From an uncultured Treponema sp. (lineage in GTDB: Bacteria > Spirochaetota > Spirochaetia > Treponematales > Treponemataceae), in the NCBI GenBank assembly GCA_938039145.1, contig CALHVG010000011.1:1-20858 (forward strand): a DNA stretch of 20,858 nt. The letters run 5' to 3'. The notes beneath the pieces were generated by a model. That model was given only the letters and a program-made list of their open reading frames with translations, was not told the DNA's origin and made no database searches. This document shows positions 1-8,645 of the stretch, one piece after another. The translations under genes and the position numbers were made by a program. Each line of letters begins with the position of its first letter. The first letter of the stretch is position 1.

Positions 1-459
<459 letters not shown>

Positions 460-511
460 AAAAAAGATAAAACTATGCTATCCTTACAATCAAAAAACGC
501 GGAGGCACACT

Positions 512-1675
512 ATGCTTACTTCATTAAGGACAGACATAACGATAAAAGATATTTGCGAAGGTTTTGTGTACAATGAATACGAAGGCAAGGGGCTTTTCGG
601 GCTTTCGGGAAAATTGACGATACAGCCGGAATACCAGCGTAACTATATTTATACGGACGGAAAAAAAGACGTTGCCGTTATCGATTCCATAGTCAAAGGT
701 TATCCGCTCGGCTTAATTTATTTTAACAAAACCCCGGACGGAAGGTTTGAGGTTTTGGACGGACAGCAGCGCATTACGAGCTTCGGGCGTTTCGTTACCG
801 GAAAATTCGCCATAAAAGACGGTCACGGTATGGAACAATACTTTAGCGGCTTAGCTTCCGATCTAAAAAATAAAATCCTGCAAACAAAATTGTTAATTTA
901 TGAATGTGAAGGCACAGAAAGTGAAATAAAAGAATGGTTTAAAACAATAAACATTGCAGGAATCCCCTTAAACGAACAGGAACTGTTGAACGCCATTCAT
1001 TCAGGTGAATTTATAACAAAGGCAAAACAGGAATTCAGTAACAGTCAAAATGCCAATATTCAAAAATGGAGTGCATATATTGCCGGCAGTGTAAACAGAC
1101 AGGATTTTTTACACTGTGCGCTGGATTGGGTTTCCCGCGGAAACATAAGCGAATATATGAGCCGGCACAGATATGATACCGACATAACCGAACTGAAAAC
1201 GTATTTTAATTCCGTTATCGATTGGATTTCTACCGTGTTTATCGATGTGGAAAAAGAAATGAAGGGGCTTGAATGGGGTGCCCTGTATGAACAGTATCAC
1301 AAAAATTCCTACAATCCTAACGAAGTTTCCGACCGCCTAAAGGAACTCTATGCGGACTTCTTTGTAAAAAACAAAAAAGGAATTTACGAATACATTTTAG
1401 GCGGAGAACAGGATAAAAAACTCCTTGATGTACGAGTTTTCGATGAACCGACAAAACAAACCGTATACAAAAAACAATCAACCGAAGCAATAGCAAAAGG
1501 CTGTTCAAACTGTCCGCTCTGCGCTTTAGAAAACACCGGCAACAAAACAAAAATCTGGAAATTGAGTGAAATGGATGCTGACCACGTTTCCGCATGGAGC
1601 AAAGGCGGCTCAAGCGATATTTCGAACTGCCAAATGCTTTGCAAAACACATAATCGGGCAAAAGGGAATCGGTAA
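512..1675 (+). CDS. DUF262-HNH protein, putative restriction nuclease
   Basis: The protein has 387 residues. The ATG at 512 is chosen because GGAGG sits at 501-505, six bases upstream; the frame is open further left only by chance, across the methyltransferase end. The N-terminal half is a DUF262 (GmrS/ParB-like) domain with PEYQR at 39-43 and the signature DGQQR at 83-87, which in this superfamily belongs to a nucleotide-dependent site. A C-terminal HNH nuclease domain follows: Cys331, Cys334 and Cys337, then DADH (Asp357, His358), Asn372, Cys377 and His380-Asn381. The same DUF262-plus-HNH layout occurs in GmrSD and BrxU type IV restriction enzymes. Here it lies 52 bp downstream of an EcoRI-type methyltransferase on the same strand, so I infer it is the nuclease partner of a restriction-modification system. 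A methylation-dependent type IV enzyme is the alternative. No target sequence can be read from the window. Confidence 0.85.
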   Translation: MLTSLRTDITIKDICEGFVYNEYEGKGLFGLSGKLTIQPEYQRNYIYTDGKKDVAVIDSIVKGYPLGLIYFNKTPDGRFEVLDGQQRITSFGRFVTGKFAIKDGHGMEQYFSGLASDLKNKILQTKLLIYECEGTESEIKEWFKTINIAGIPLNEQELLNAIHSGEFITKAKQEFSNSQNANIQKWSAYIAGSVNRQDFLHCALDWVSRGNISEYMSRHRYDTDITELKTYFNSVIDWISTVFIDVEKEMKGLEWGALYEQYHKNSYNPNEVSDRLKELYADFFVKNKKGIYEYILGGEQDKKLLDVRVFDEPTKQTVYKKQSTEAIAKGCSNCPLCALENTGNKTKIWKLSEMDADHVSAWSKGGSSDISNCQMLCKTHNRAKGNR

Positions 1676-1729
1676 TATTCGAAAATTGAAAAGCGCCGCC
1701 GTATTATTGGGAAGCGCTCTCGCCCGTAC

Positions 1730-1821
1730 TTTATGGGTGTATACACCCGCAAACTATGGGTGCATAGCCCCGCGAACTATGGGCGCATAGCCCCATGAAG
1801 TACGGGCGTATGCACCCACGA
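1730..1821. repeat. Four tandem 23-bp units, each with a near-palindrome
   Basis: Units lie at 1730-1752, 1753-1775, 1776-1798 and 1799-1821. Each contains a variant of GGGYRYATRNNCCC; the first is a perfect 14-bp palindrome (GGGTGTATACACCC). Sequence differences between units mostly keep the GGG and CCC arms. The 23-bp period is not a multiple of three and no ribosome site precedes the array, so it is not coding. It lies between the DUF262-HNH gene and the convergent hydrolase gene. There is no T tract, so it is not a standard terminator. It could be a protein-binding array or a structured 3' end; I do not recognise the element. Confidence 0.8.
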
Positions 1822-1893
1822 ATCGACTTATATCCGGCATCTATAAAGTAACAAAAAATGCACCGCCACCGGAAACCCGCTTTCCCATTCTAA

Positions 1894-2766
1894 TCACTTA
1901 AGCACATTTTTAAGCCACAGCAGCATTTCTTCGTTCCAATGGAATTCCCGCATAAATTTCGTATTGCACATTCCAAACCCGTGTCCGCCCCAATCATAGG
2001 CTTTTAATTCCGAATTCACGCCGTTGGATTGAAGCGCGTCGTAAAGAAGGCAACTGTTCTGCCAATTTACAACCTTATCATCCCGGCAAACCACGATATA
2101 AAAAGGCAGCATTCCCGGCGAAACTTGCAGTTCCATTGAAAAATTGTCGATTTTTGCGGAATCATAGTTTTTGCCGAGCAGGCTTTTCCTTGACCACTTA
2201 TGCCCGAACTCTTCGCGCATTGTTACCACCGGATAAACGGGAATTACAAAGTCCGGTTTAAGCGATTCCTTATGCTCGATATTAAGTTTTGCCAATTCAT
2301 CATGCGAATCACAAAATGCAGCCGCCATCGTAACCAGGTGTCCGCCGGCGGAATATCCGATGAGCCCGATTTTATTTTTATCTATATCGTAAAATTCCGC
2401 ATTTTCACGCACAAGCTGAATTGCTCGCTGAATATCCTGCAGCATCGCAGGCTCATGATATCCGCTTCCGGACGTTCGATAACGCAAAACGAACGCGGCA
2501 ACACCTTTTTCCGAAAACCATTTCGCAGATGTATAACCTTCATTGTACATCCCAAGATGATGATAGCTTCCCCCGGGACAAATTATTACAGCGGCATTTT
2601 TTATTTCAGCCTCCGCATTTTTCGGGGAATGATAATACATAACCGCCTTATGTTTGCTCATCGAAGGAACATCTTTCCATAAAGAAATTTTCACGCTCTT
2701 TGCCCACAATGCAGAAAAAGAGCACAACAAGACCCACGATACTATCAAAATTTTAATTCTGTTCAT
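1894..2766 (-). CDS. Secreted alpha/beta hydrolase (esterase-like)
   Basis: The protein has 290 residues from the start at 2766. Residues 1-22 form a signal peptide (Lys/Arg, hydrophobic core, cleavage after SALWA); no lipobox is present, so a periplasmic or exported enzyme is expected. The mature part is an alpha/beta hydrolase of the esterase/acetylxylan-esterase-like type. It shows an oxyanion-hole segment CPGGSYHH at 63-70, nucleophile elbow GYSAGG with Ser139, an acid in RDD (Asp229 or Asp230) and His262 in GGHGF. Carbohydrate-ester deacetylation is a plausible role by family, but the substrate cannot be told. An in-frame ATG at 2808 would add 14 residues ahead of the signal peptide, but it lies upstream of the predicted promoter's -35 box and is rejected. 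The gene is monocistronic and converges on the DUF262-HNH gene. Confidence 0.82.
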   Translation of the reverse strand: MNRIKILIVSWVLLCSFSALWAKSVKISLWKDVPSMSKHKAVMYYHSPKNAEAEIKNAAVIICPGGSYHHLGMYNEGYTSAKWFSEKGVAAFVLRYRTSGSGYHEPAMLQDIQRAIQLVRENAEFYDIDKNKIGLIGYSAGGHLVTMAAAFCDSHDELAKLNIEHKESLKPDFVIPVYPVVTMREEFGHKWSRKSLLGKNYDSAKIDNFSMELQVSPGMLPFYIVVCRDDKVVNWQNSCLLYDALQSNGVNSELKAYDWGGHGFGMCNTKFMREFHWNEEMLLWLKNVLK

Positions 2767-2772
2767 AAAGCG

Positions 2773-2801
2773 AATATATAGTACAGGTATGTTAAAATCA
2801 A
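2773..2801 (-). promoter_or_regulatory. Promoter of the hydrolase gene, apparently leaderless
   Basis: On the minus strand, TTGATT (2801-2796) is followed after 17 bp by TATATT (2778-2773). Only six bases separate the -10 box from the ATG at 2766, so transcription would begin at about the start codon. No Shine-Dalgarno precedes that ATG. Confidence 0.6.
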
Positions 2802-2808
2802 TACGCAA

Positions 2809-3256
2809 AAAATTTATGGTGCGGATTTATAAATTAGCGGAACACGGAATCTCTGACGGTATAAACAAATAAAATGAATGGCAAGTCTCAACACGGCGGA
2901 ATCCCCGGATGAAATTAGGCACTTCAACAAATTTGTCATACTGATTATCCGTATTAGACTATTATAAATTGCGGGAAGAGAGCCTGCTGTTTATGCATAT
3001 TTTATTTCTTACAAAAAATTAAAAAACTTATTTCAAATGATAATTGGAATAAAACGATACCTAAGCTTCTTGATAATGCAATCATTGGCAGAGACTTAAA
3101 GGAAAAAGCTTCTCACAAATGATTTTTTGCAGAAAGATAATGCCTAAGGAAAGCGGAATACTGATATAGCTTTACGAGTTCGCTACCAAACTGCAAACTT
3201 GCCGTTTTATGTTTACGCTTTATTACAGCCCAAATTTTATCTACGAGCCATAAAAC
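2809..3256. other. Gene-free 450-bp gap with a possible decayed coding fragment
   Basis: No intact gene, RNA gene or clear terminator is visible. Around 2980-3122 on the plus strand, two frames joined at an A-run (about 3012-3026) would give a short, coding-looking peptide of about 45 residues ending with NAIIGRDLKEKASHK. It has no start with a ribosome site and no family I recognise. It may be a remnant of a lost gene. The rest is AT-rich and featureless to my eye. Confidence 0.4.
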
Positions 3257-4363
3257 TTATTCATAGCGCAGATTGTCCTTGCTAAAGACGCAGCCGCAAT
3301 AATCCTGGCGGTAAAGTCCGTATTCTTTCGAGATTTCAAGGCTTCGCTTAAAGCCGCCCTTTTTTTTGAAGTCGGACGGAAGCCATTTTGTTCCCTGCGG
3401 TTTTTCGCTTGATTCTAAAGATTTATCAGCGGACGCGGAAAGTTCTTCGCGTTTTTTTGCGGCAATTTCCGCATGAGAAAATTTTCTTTCATTCGTTTTA
3501 AAAAATTCTTTTTCGTCGGACGCAAAATTTGATTCCGCGGGAAATTCTGTCGAAATATCCGCAAGGCCGCCGGATAAAAGCGTATTTTCTTCTATATATA
3601 AATCCTTTGCCGGCATTTTTGATTTTTCGTTGGCAGAAATTACACAATTTTCCGCCTGCTTTTCCTTTGAAAAAATGCGTTCATCAGGATTTTTGTGCGG
3701 ACGGACTTTTTCGATTTTTGAAAGTTCCGGCAAACAAGCGGAATATGCATTTTTTTCACGAACGTCATTCGCAGATTCTTTGTTTGCATTTTCGGAAAGT
3801 TCCTTTCCAATCCGATTAATTTTTTCCGCATCTTTAAAAGGGCTTATGCTGAGCGTCGTGCAAAAATAGTCAAATCCGTTTTCCTGCGCATACCGATATG
3901 CTTTTTCCATTCTGAGTTTGTAACATCGTCGGCAACGCTCGCCCTTCTCGCCCTCTTTTGCAAGTTCGGGAGAATCTTTCAGTCCAATTCCGTCAAAAAA
4001 ATCCCTGGAATCGTAAGGCGCCTCTATCAATTTTACGTTGTTTTTCACGGCCTCCGGAAAACGGGGAAGCAGATTTTTCAGTTCGCCAAGCCGCCGTCTG
4101 TATTCTTCTTCCGGATGAATGTTCGGATTGTAATAAAAAATGCTTATGTCAAAAAAGCCTGCAAGATATTCGATGACGTATGAAGAACACGGACCGCAAC
4201 AGGCATGAAGCAGAAGGCTCGGCTTTTTGCCGGACAACTTGAGTTTTTCGAGTATTTTATCCAAATCTTTTTGATAATTGACTTTTTTATTCGGAAAAGC
4301 GGAATTCGGTTTCGGCTTGGAATCCTGCAATTTTTCTTCCTTGCGAAAAATATTTTCTTCCAT
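3257..4363 (-). CDS. queH: Epoxyqueuosine reductase QueH with a large internal insertion
   Basis: QueH (DUF208) reduces epoxyqueuosine to queuosine in tRNA, the last step of Q synthesis, using an iron-sulfur cluster. The protein has 368 residues, far above the roughly 180-200 usual for the family. The core is intact: LLHACCGPCS with Cys55, Cys56 and Cys59; GERCRRCYKLR with Cys144 and Cys147; TLSISPFKDAEKINRIG at 170-186; then LPSDFKKKGGFKRS and the C-terminal YRQDYCGCVF with Cys356 and Cys358. The excess lies in an N-terminal tail of about 45 residues and in an insertion at about 192-324. That insertion is rich in Lys, Glu, Ser and Ala and splits the family's continuous IGKEL...LPSDFKK segment. 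The gene starts 33 bp after pheT, so the two are likely cotranscribed. The reading frame is uninterrupted. Confidence 0.9.
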   Translation of the reverse strand: MEENIFRKEEKLQDSKPKPNSAFPNKKVNYQKDLDKILEKLKLSGKKPSLLLHACCGPCSSYVIEYLAGFFDISIFYYNPNIHPEEEYRRRLGELKNLLPRFPEAVKNNVKLIEAPYDSRDFFDGIGLKDSPELAKEGEKGERCRRCYKLRMEKAYRYAQENGFDYFCTTLSISPFKDAEKINRIGKELSENANKESANDVREKNAYSACLPELSKIEKVRPHKNPDERIFSKEKQAENCVISANEKSKMPAKDLYIEENTLLSGGLADISTEFPAESNFASDEKEFFKTNERKFSHAEIAAKKREELSASADKSLESSEKPQGTKWLPSDFKKKGGFKRSLEISKEYGLYRQDYCGCVFSKDNLRYE

Positions 4364-4396
4364 AAGTCCGATTTTCTTCCTACGCCGAACAAAAAA

Positions 4397-6727
4397 TCAG
4401 CAGACTTCGCAATCGTTTGATTTTTCTGTAGTCAACGCTTTTCCGTCTGCCGTAAGTTTTTTTCCTGCAATCTGAACAGAAAAATCTTTTATCCGCATTT
4501 CAACCTTGCAGAATTTGTCAAAATCGATTTTTCCGGGCTTCGAAAAAGATGGATCAGCACCTTCAAGGACAACAGGAGTTCCTGCCGCCGCCCAAGGAGC
4601 TGTCAAAAGTTCCACCTTCTCTTTTCCATCTTCCGTGTAATCTGCGGCAAGGAGCATTCCCCGGCTTTCAACGCCCTTCATTTTTCGGGGAGCAAGATTC
4701 GAGGCGATTATTACGTGCTTCCCCAAAAGTTCCTCTTCAGAAAGATACGGTCGAAGTCCCGACTGGATAATCCGTTCTTCCCCGGAACCGTCGTCCAAAT
4801 GTTCGATGTAAAGTTTGTCACCCTGCGGATTGGTTTCAACAGATTTTATAACGGCGACTTTCAGTTCGATATGCTCGTTGAAATAAGTTTCCTGATTTTC
4901 AGCAAATTTTGGACTTTCCTGCTTTTTCTCAGCAGAACAAGATTCGTTCCGCTTTTCGGATTTTTCGCCTTTTTTTTCGATTCCCGAATTTTTATCAAGT
5001 TGATTTTTTCCCGTCGCAGAAAGAAGTTCTTCCAAATCGATTTCGCCGCCATAGCACGGAACTGTAACCGCCCAGTTTTCAAGAACCTGCGGATGAATCT
5101 CGCCGAAAATTCCGACCGATTTTCCGTTCACCATAACGTGCGCCTGCCGTCCCAAAATGAATCTTTTGTCGGCGGACTCACGCACGTCGTACTTGTGGTC
5201 AAGAAAATAAAGGAGCGCACTGACTTCACTTGCCGCGTCATTGAAATTTACTCCCGCTCCCGAAGCCATAAAGCCCAAAACCTGCCTTGTCCGAGTTCCG
5301 GTATTTTCTTCGTCGCAAAGATAGGCGACTTTCCCGATTTCAAAAATTTTGTGCGGATAAATCGCATTTGCGGATTTTGATTCGGCACGAAGCAATGACG
5401 AAAGAATATCCGAACGAACAAACTGATAGTTTTCGCTCATAGGATTTGCGATTTCAATCACTTTTTCCGGTTCTATAAGCATATTTTCGATGAAATCTTT
5501 GCGTGAACCCACATAGTTGAAAATCATTTCCTGATAGCCAAGCCCGACCATCAAAGTTTTCGCCTTTCTTGAATAACTCGTAATCGGAAGAAGACGCCCA
5601 ATCGTAAAATCGTTCGGCTTTTCAGGCGCAAACGTTTCTAGGTCCGAACCAATCATCACATCCTCGATGATGTCGACTTCGTGCAAAAAATCGTTCCTGT
5701 AAGGCGCAGGCGAAAGAATCAAAGTGTCGCCATTAATTTCAACGGAACTTCCCATTCGTTCAAGGGAATGAACAATCTGTTCCGCCGAAAAATCCGTCCC
5801 CAAAAGTTTATTTATGTTCCGAACATTCGCTTTTGTCGGCTTCTGGAAATAATACGGAGCAAGAATGTCTTTTCCGATTCCGGTGTCGTACGGATGGCGA
5901 ACAAGAACCGGCTTAATTGTGTAACCTTGGTCTGCAAAATCGCAGGCAACGATATTTGCAGAAAGCATAAGATTTTCGATGTTGTCGCCGGTAAGCTCGA
6001 CCATCAAGTCTTTGTCGCCAACCTGAACAGCACCAAGACTTGCGGAATTTATTATCGGCGGCATAGAAAGAACCTCGCCTGCCGAATCCAGAAGAAGCGG
6101 AAATTTCGGAAGGTCCTGAATAATCCAGCCAAAATCCTTTCCCTTGGGATGTTCCGAAAGGATTTCGCGGCAAGTCATAGAATTTTCGCATTGCAAGGGA
6201 ATAAAAGAGGTCTTGTCAGGGTCAACCGCCTTGTATTCAACCGGAAATTTTACATTATCGATTCTGTAAACGCCCATCGAAACGGATTTGCGTTTTCGTC
6301 CGAAATTCCAGCAAAGTTTTTCCTGAGTCTGAATTATATCCTTGAGCATAGGCTCGTCGATTTCTTTACCGGCAATCATGAACGCCACCAAATACGGGCG
6401 AATATCCTTCAATTCGGAAGAAACATTTATAATTCTTCCCTCGTAGTCGGAATTCCCGTTGTTGCTCATAAGTTTTGCATAATCCACGGTTTTTCCGCCG
6501 CCCCAAAGCCTAAGCTGACGGGCAACTCCGTTCGTAGACCAAAGGTCGGGTCTATTCGTGTCGTTCAGTTCAATTTTGATTGTGCGCTCGTTCTCGCTCT
6601 GGCTCATGTCGGGCTTTTCGTCCAACTCCGCCTTGGCGCAGGTAAGTTTTTTTTCAAGAGTTTCGTAGTCGTATTTTTTATCAAGAAGGCTGAAAAATAG
6701 TTTTTCGTTTACTTCGATTTTGGGCAT
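4397..6727 (-). CDS. pheT: Phenylalanyl-tRNA synthetase beta subunit, archaeal/eukaryal type with C-terminal tRNA-binding domain
   Basis: The enzyme charges tRNA-Phe in the cytoplasm as an alpha2beta2 complex; pheS is not in the window. The 776-residue chain begins MPKIEVNEKLFFSLL and has NDTNRPDLWSTNGVARQLRLW at 55-75, a signature of the archaeal/eukaryal beta type also found in spirochaetes, rather than the usual bacterial form with an N-terminal EMAP domain. A B3/4 editing-type region spans about 105-260, and a B5-like region about 285-360 with the acidic cluster VDIIEDV. The catalytic-like core spans about 380-570. A low-complexity Lys/Glu/Ser linker at 571-618 leads to an EMAP-II/Trbp111-like tRNA-binding domain at about 620-722 (NPQGDKLYIEHLD, SNLAPRKMKGVESRGMLLAA). 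A short tail with FDKFCKVEMRI follows. GAGGT sits 9 bp before the ATG. queH follows 33 bp downstream. Confidence 0.93.
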   Translation of the reverse strand: MPKIEVNEKLFFSLLDKKYDYETLEKKLTCAKAELDEKPDMSQSENERTIKIELNDTNRPDLWSTNGVARQLRLWGGGKTVDYAKLMSNNGNSDYEGRIINVSSELKDIRPYLVAFMIAGKEIDEPMLKDIIQTQEKLCWNFGRKRKSVSMGVYRIDNVKFPVEYKAVDPDKTSFIPLQCENSMTCREILSEHPKGKDFGWIIQDLPKFPLLLDSAGEVLSMPPIINSASLGAVQVGDKDLMVELTGDNIENLMLSANIVACDFADQGYTIKPVLVRHPYDTGIGKDILAPYYFQKPTKANVRNINKLLGTDFSAEQIVHSLERMGSSVEINGDTLILSPAPYRNDFLHEVDIIEDVMIGSDLETFAPEKPNDFTIGRLLPITSYSRKAKTLMVGLGYQEMIFNYVGSRKDFIENMLIEPEKVIEIANPMSENYQFVRSDILSSLLRAESKSANAIYPHKIFEIGKVAYLCDEENTGTRTRQVLGFMASGAGVNFNDAASEVSALLYFLDHKYDVRESADKRFILGRQAHVMVNGKSVGIFGEIHPQVLENWAVTVPCYGGEIDLEELLSATGKNQLDKNSGIEKKGEKSEKRNESCSAEKKQESPKFAENQETYFNEHIELKVAVIKSVETNPQGDKLYIEHLDDGSGEERIIQSGLRPYLSEEELLGKHVIIASNLAPRKMKGVESRGMLLAADYTEDGKEKVELLTAPWAAAGTPVVLEGADPSFSKPGKIDFDKFCKVEMRIKDFSVQIAGKKLTADGKALTTEKSNDCEVC

Positions 6728-6769
6728 TTTGCACTTACCTCGTTGGAATTCATAAATTTAATGGAACAA

Positions 6770-6798
6770 ATTATAGTTGAATGCGTGCATTGTTTCAA
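6770..6798 (-). promoter_or_regulatory. Promoter of pheT-queH
   Basis: On the minus strand, TTGAAA (6798-6793) and a perfect TATAAT (6775-6770) are separated by 17 bp. The predicted start of transcription leaves a leader of about 35 nt carrying a GAGGT ribosome site before the ATG at 6727. Confidence 0.75.
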
Positions 6799-6804
6799 TT
6801 GATT

Positions 6805-6841
6805 TGAAAATCCGTAAAAAACAAGTTCAACCGGATTTTCA
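6805..6841. repeat. 10-bp perfect inverted repeat upstream of pheT
   Basis: TGAAAATCCG at 6805-6814 pairs with CGGATTTTCA at 6832-6841 across a 17-nt loop. It lies just upstream of the pheT -35 box and between two divergent promoters. It could be an operator or a cruciform; it has no T tract placed for termination. Confidence 0.5.
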
Positions 6842-6958
6842 AAAGCCGAACAAAAGCGAATATTTTGCTGAAAAACCGCCGGCAGTCTTGAATAAAAAAC
6901 TATAAAAGTCTAGCCTTATATTAAAGTTTGCATCCCTTTTTACTTATTTACACTAAAT

Positions 6959-6988
6959 TTGGACTTTTTACATTTTATGAAATATAAT
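6959..6988 (+). promoter_or_regulatory. Promoter of the envelope operon
   Basis: TTGGAC (6959-6964) and a perfect TATAAT (6983-6988) are 18 bp apart, placing the transcript start near 6995. A GGAG ribosome site follows at 7005-7008, before the ATG at 7015. Confidence 0.75.
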
Positions 6989-7014
6989 TGTATTGTTATA
7001 TTTTGGAGCAAGAT

Positions 7015-7476
7015 ATGAAAAAAAATTTGTTGCTTTTGACATTTTTATTTTTCTCATCGACAGTTTTTTCGCAATCGGCGGATTTTATTACCCGTGTGCT
7101 TGAATCCGAAAAAATTACTTACGGTCAGGTTTGCTATTTCAGTGCAATTTGCCAAGAACTTGTTCCTGAGGACGCAAGCGAAATCGACGCAATAAACGCC
7201 ATTTCCGAGCGGGGGATAATTTTTCAGAATATTCAGCCTGATGATTTTATAAATTACAAGCAAACCGCAAAAATCTTTGCTCAAATATGGAACATAAAAG
7301 GCGGACTTTTTTACAGACTGACAAAAGGAAACGCCCGATATGCGTTCAAACAATTCAAAAACGACGGCGTGATGTCTCAGTCCGCAGACCCTTCGATGAT
7401 TCCGTCCGGGGTTGACTTGTTGAATATGTTTACAATTGGAGAAAAATTATACGCTTCCAAAGGAGAAAATAAATAA
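7015..7476 (+). CDS. Secreted hypothetical protein, first gene of the envelope operon
   Basis: The protein has 153 residues. The ATG at 7015 has GGAG upstream and begins a clean signal peptide (MKKN, a Leu/Phe-rich core, then TVFSQS around residue 19). A TTG nine codons upstream is in frame but lies within the promoter's transcription start. The mature protein has two cysteines (40 and 46), no lipobox and no membrane segment, so a periplasmic location is expected. I do not recognise the family. Its stop overlaps the next start by one base (ATAATGA-type junction), and AGGAG lies in its last codons, so it is probably translationally coupled to the barrel protein. A role in envelope biogenesis or as a partner of that protein is only a guess from position. 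Confidence 0.8.
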   Translation: MKKNLLLLTFLFFSSTVFSQSADFITRVLESEKITYGQVCYFSAICQELVPEDASEIDAINAISERGIIFQNIQPDDFINYKQTAKIFAQIWNIKGGLFYRLTKGNARYAFKQFKNDGVMSQSADPSMIPSGVDLLNMFTIGEKLYASKGENK

Positions 7477-8627
7477 TGAGAAAACTTATTTTGGCGTTTT
7501 CCGTTTTTGCTGTTTTCTCAAGTTTTGCAGCCGCATTGGAATGGGGCGGAAGGTTTTACAACAACACAACGGTGTCGGGCGAAACATTACTCCGGTTCAA
7601 AATAAAGCAGACGGACAACCTGAATCTTTGGCTGAAAGTTCCGATTTCAAAAGACGGAATGAATTATTTTGCAGGCGAAATGTTCTATCAGTTCAAGTTT
7701 GATAACACGGACATAGCAAATGAATCAATCGTGAACACCGTAGATTTTAATCTTTTGAAATTTGTTACAAGATTTCGGCTTGGAAACAGGGGTTTGCTTT
7801 CAATAAACACCGGACGATTTGCGCTGGCGGATTCTACTTCCATGATTTTTTCGCAAGTTTGCGACGGAGTTTTGGTAAAATATTCAAACAAAAGACTTTC
7901 CGCAATGGCATACGGCGGATACACGGGACTTATTAACGCAAATTCCGTTTCCGTTATCAACAAAGAAGATTCAAATTATCGTCCTGCTAAAAACAAGGTT
8001 TACTCACTTTCCGCAAAGTACATTCCGTTCGGAATCAGCGTTACGTTCCCTTCGTTATTTGCGAACCAAACGCTTTCTGTGCAAGGCTGGAGTTTTTTTG
8101 ATTTGAACAATGACAATTACAATCGATTTTACGGAATTGTCAGCCTTGAAGGGTACCTTACAAAAAATCTTTTCTATAAATTGAACTCTGCGGTAGGAAC
8201 TGTTAATTTTGCGGACATTTCAAATCTGTCAAATTTGAATATTACCGCCTACTTCACAAAATCGTTCAGCATGAATTTCGGAGGAATGTATGCGTCCGGA
8301 AATCAGGGAAAAATATCGCAATTCAAAGGTTTTACTTTGCTGACATCTACGCTTGCATTTGACGAACCGCAATATTCTTCCATGCTAAAAATGGATTTGG
8401 AAGCCGCAAAAACTTTCAAAAAAATTGCGGTCATAAGCGGAGGAAGCGCCGTTGTTTTTGACATGAACGAAAACGGTTTTGCATACAACGGATTCCAAGT
8501 TCAGCTGAATGCGGCTTACAACATCTTCAACGATTTGCAGATTGCGGCTTCAATAAGCCAATATGTCGGAAATGAAAATAAAAACGATAAGACCCAAATC
8601 GCTCTAAAAGCGGTGGTCGTATTTTAA
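7476..8627 (+). CDS. Predicted outer-membrane beta-barrel protein
   Basis: The protein has 383 residues and starts at the ATG overlapping the previous stop, with AGGAG about 10 bases upstream. Residues 1-20 form a signal peptide ending SSFAAA. The rest is a run of alternating hydrophobic/polar beta strands rich in Gly, Asn, Tyr and Phe with short turns. There are no hydrophobic helices, and the chain ends in AVVVF with a terminal Phe, as BAM-assembled barrels do. This points to an outer-membrane barrel, perhaps a channel or adhesin. I cannot name the family; treponemal genomes carry many such lineage-specific barrels. It is the middle gene of a three-gene operon, followed 18 bp later by a FecR-domain gene. 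The reading frame is intact. Confidence 0.75.
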   Translation: MRKLILAFSVFAVFSSFAAALEWGGRFYNNTTVSGETLLRFKIKQTDNLNLWLKVPISKDGMNYFAGEMFYQFKFDNTDIANESIVNTVDFNLLKFVTRFRLGNRGLLSINTGRFALADSTSMIFSQVCDGVLVKYSNKRLSAMAYGGYTGLINANSVSVINKEDSNYRPAKNKVYSLSAKYIPFGISVTFPSLFANQTLSVQGWSFFDLNNDNYNRFYGIVSLEGYLTKNLFYKLNSAVGTVNFADISNLSNLNITAYFTKSFSMNFGGMYASGNQGKISQFKGFTLLTSTLAFDEPQYSSMLKMDLEAAKTFKKIAVISGGSAVVFDMNENGFAYNGFQVQLNAAYNIFNDLQIAASISQYVGNENKNDKTQIALKAVVVF

Positions 8628-8645
8628 GTATTACGGAGGCTCGAT

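Noticed and set aside
1566..1790. 74-codon plus-strand frame across the 23-bp repeats
   Set aside because: It overlaps the HNH domain in another frame, has no ribosome site, and its tail is only the translated repeat array.
5681..6700. 339-codon plus-strand frame opposite pheT
   Set aside because: It is antisense to a well-supported gene, with a translation rich in Arg, Lys and Phe and no family signal; it arises from the codon usage of pheT.
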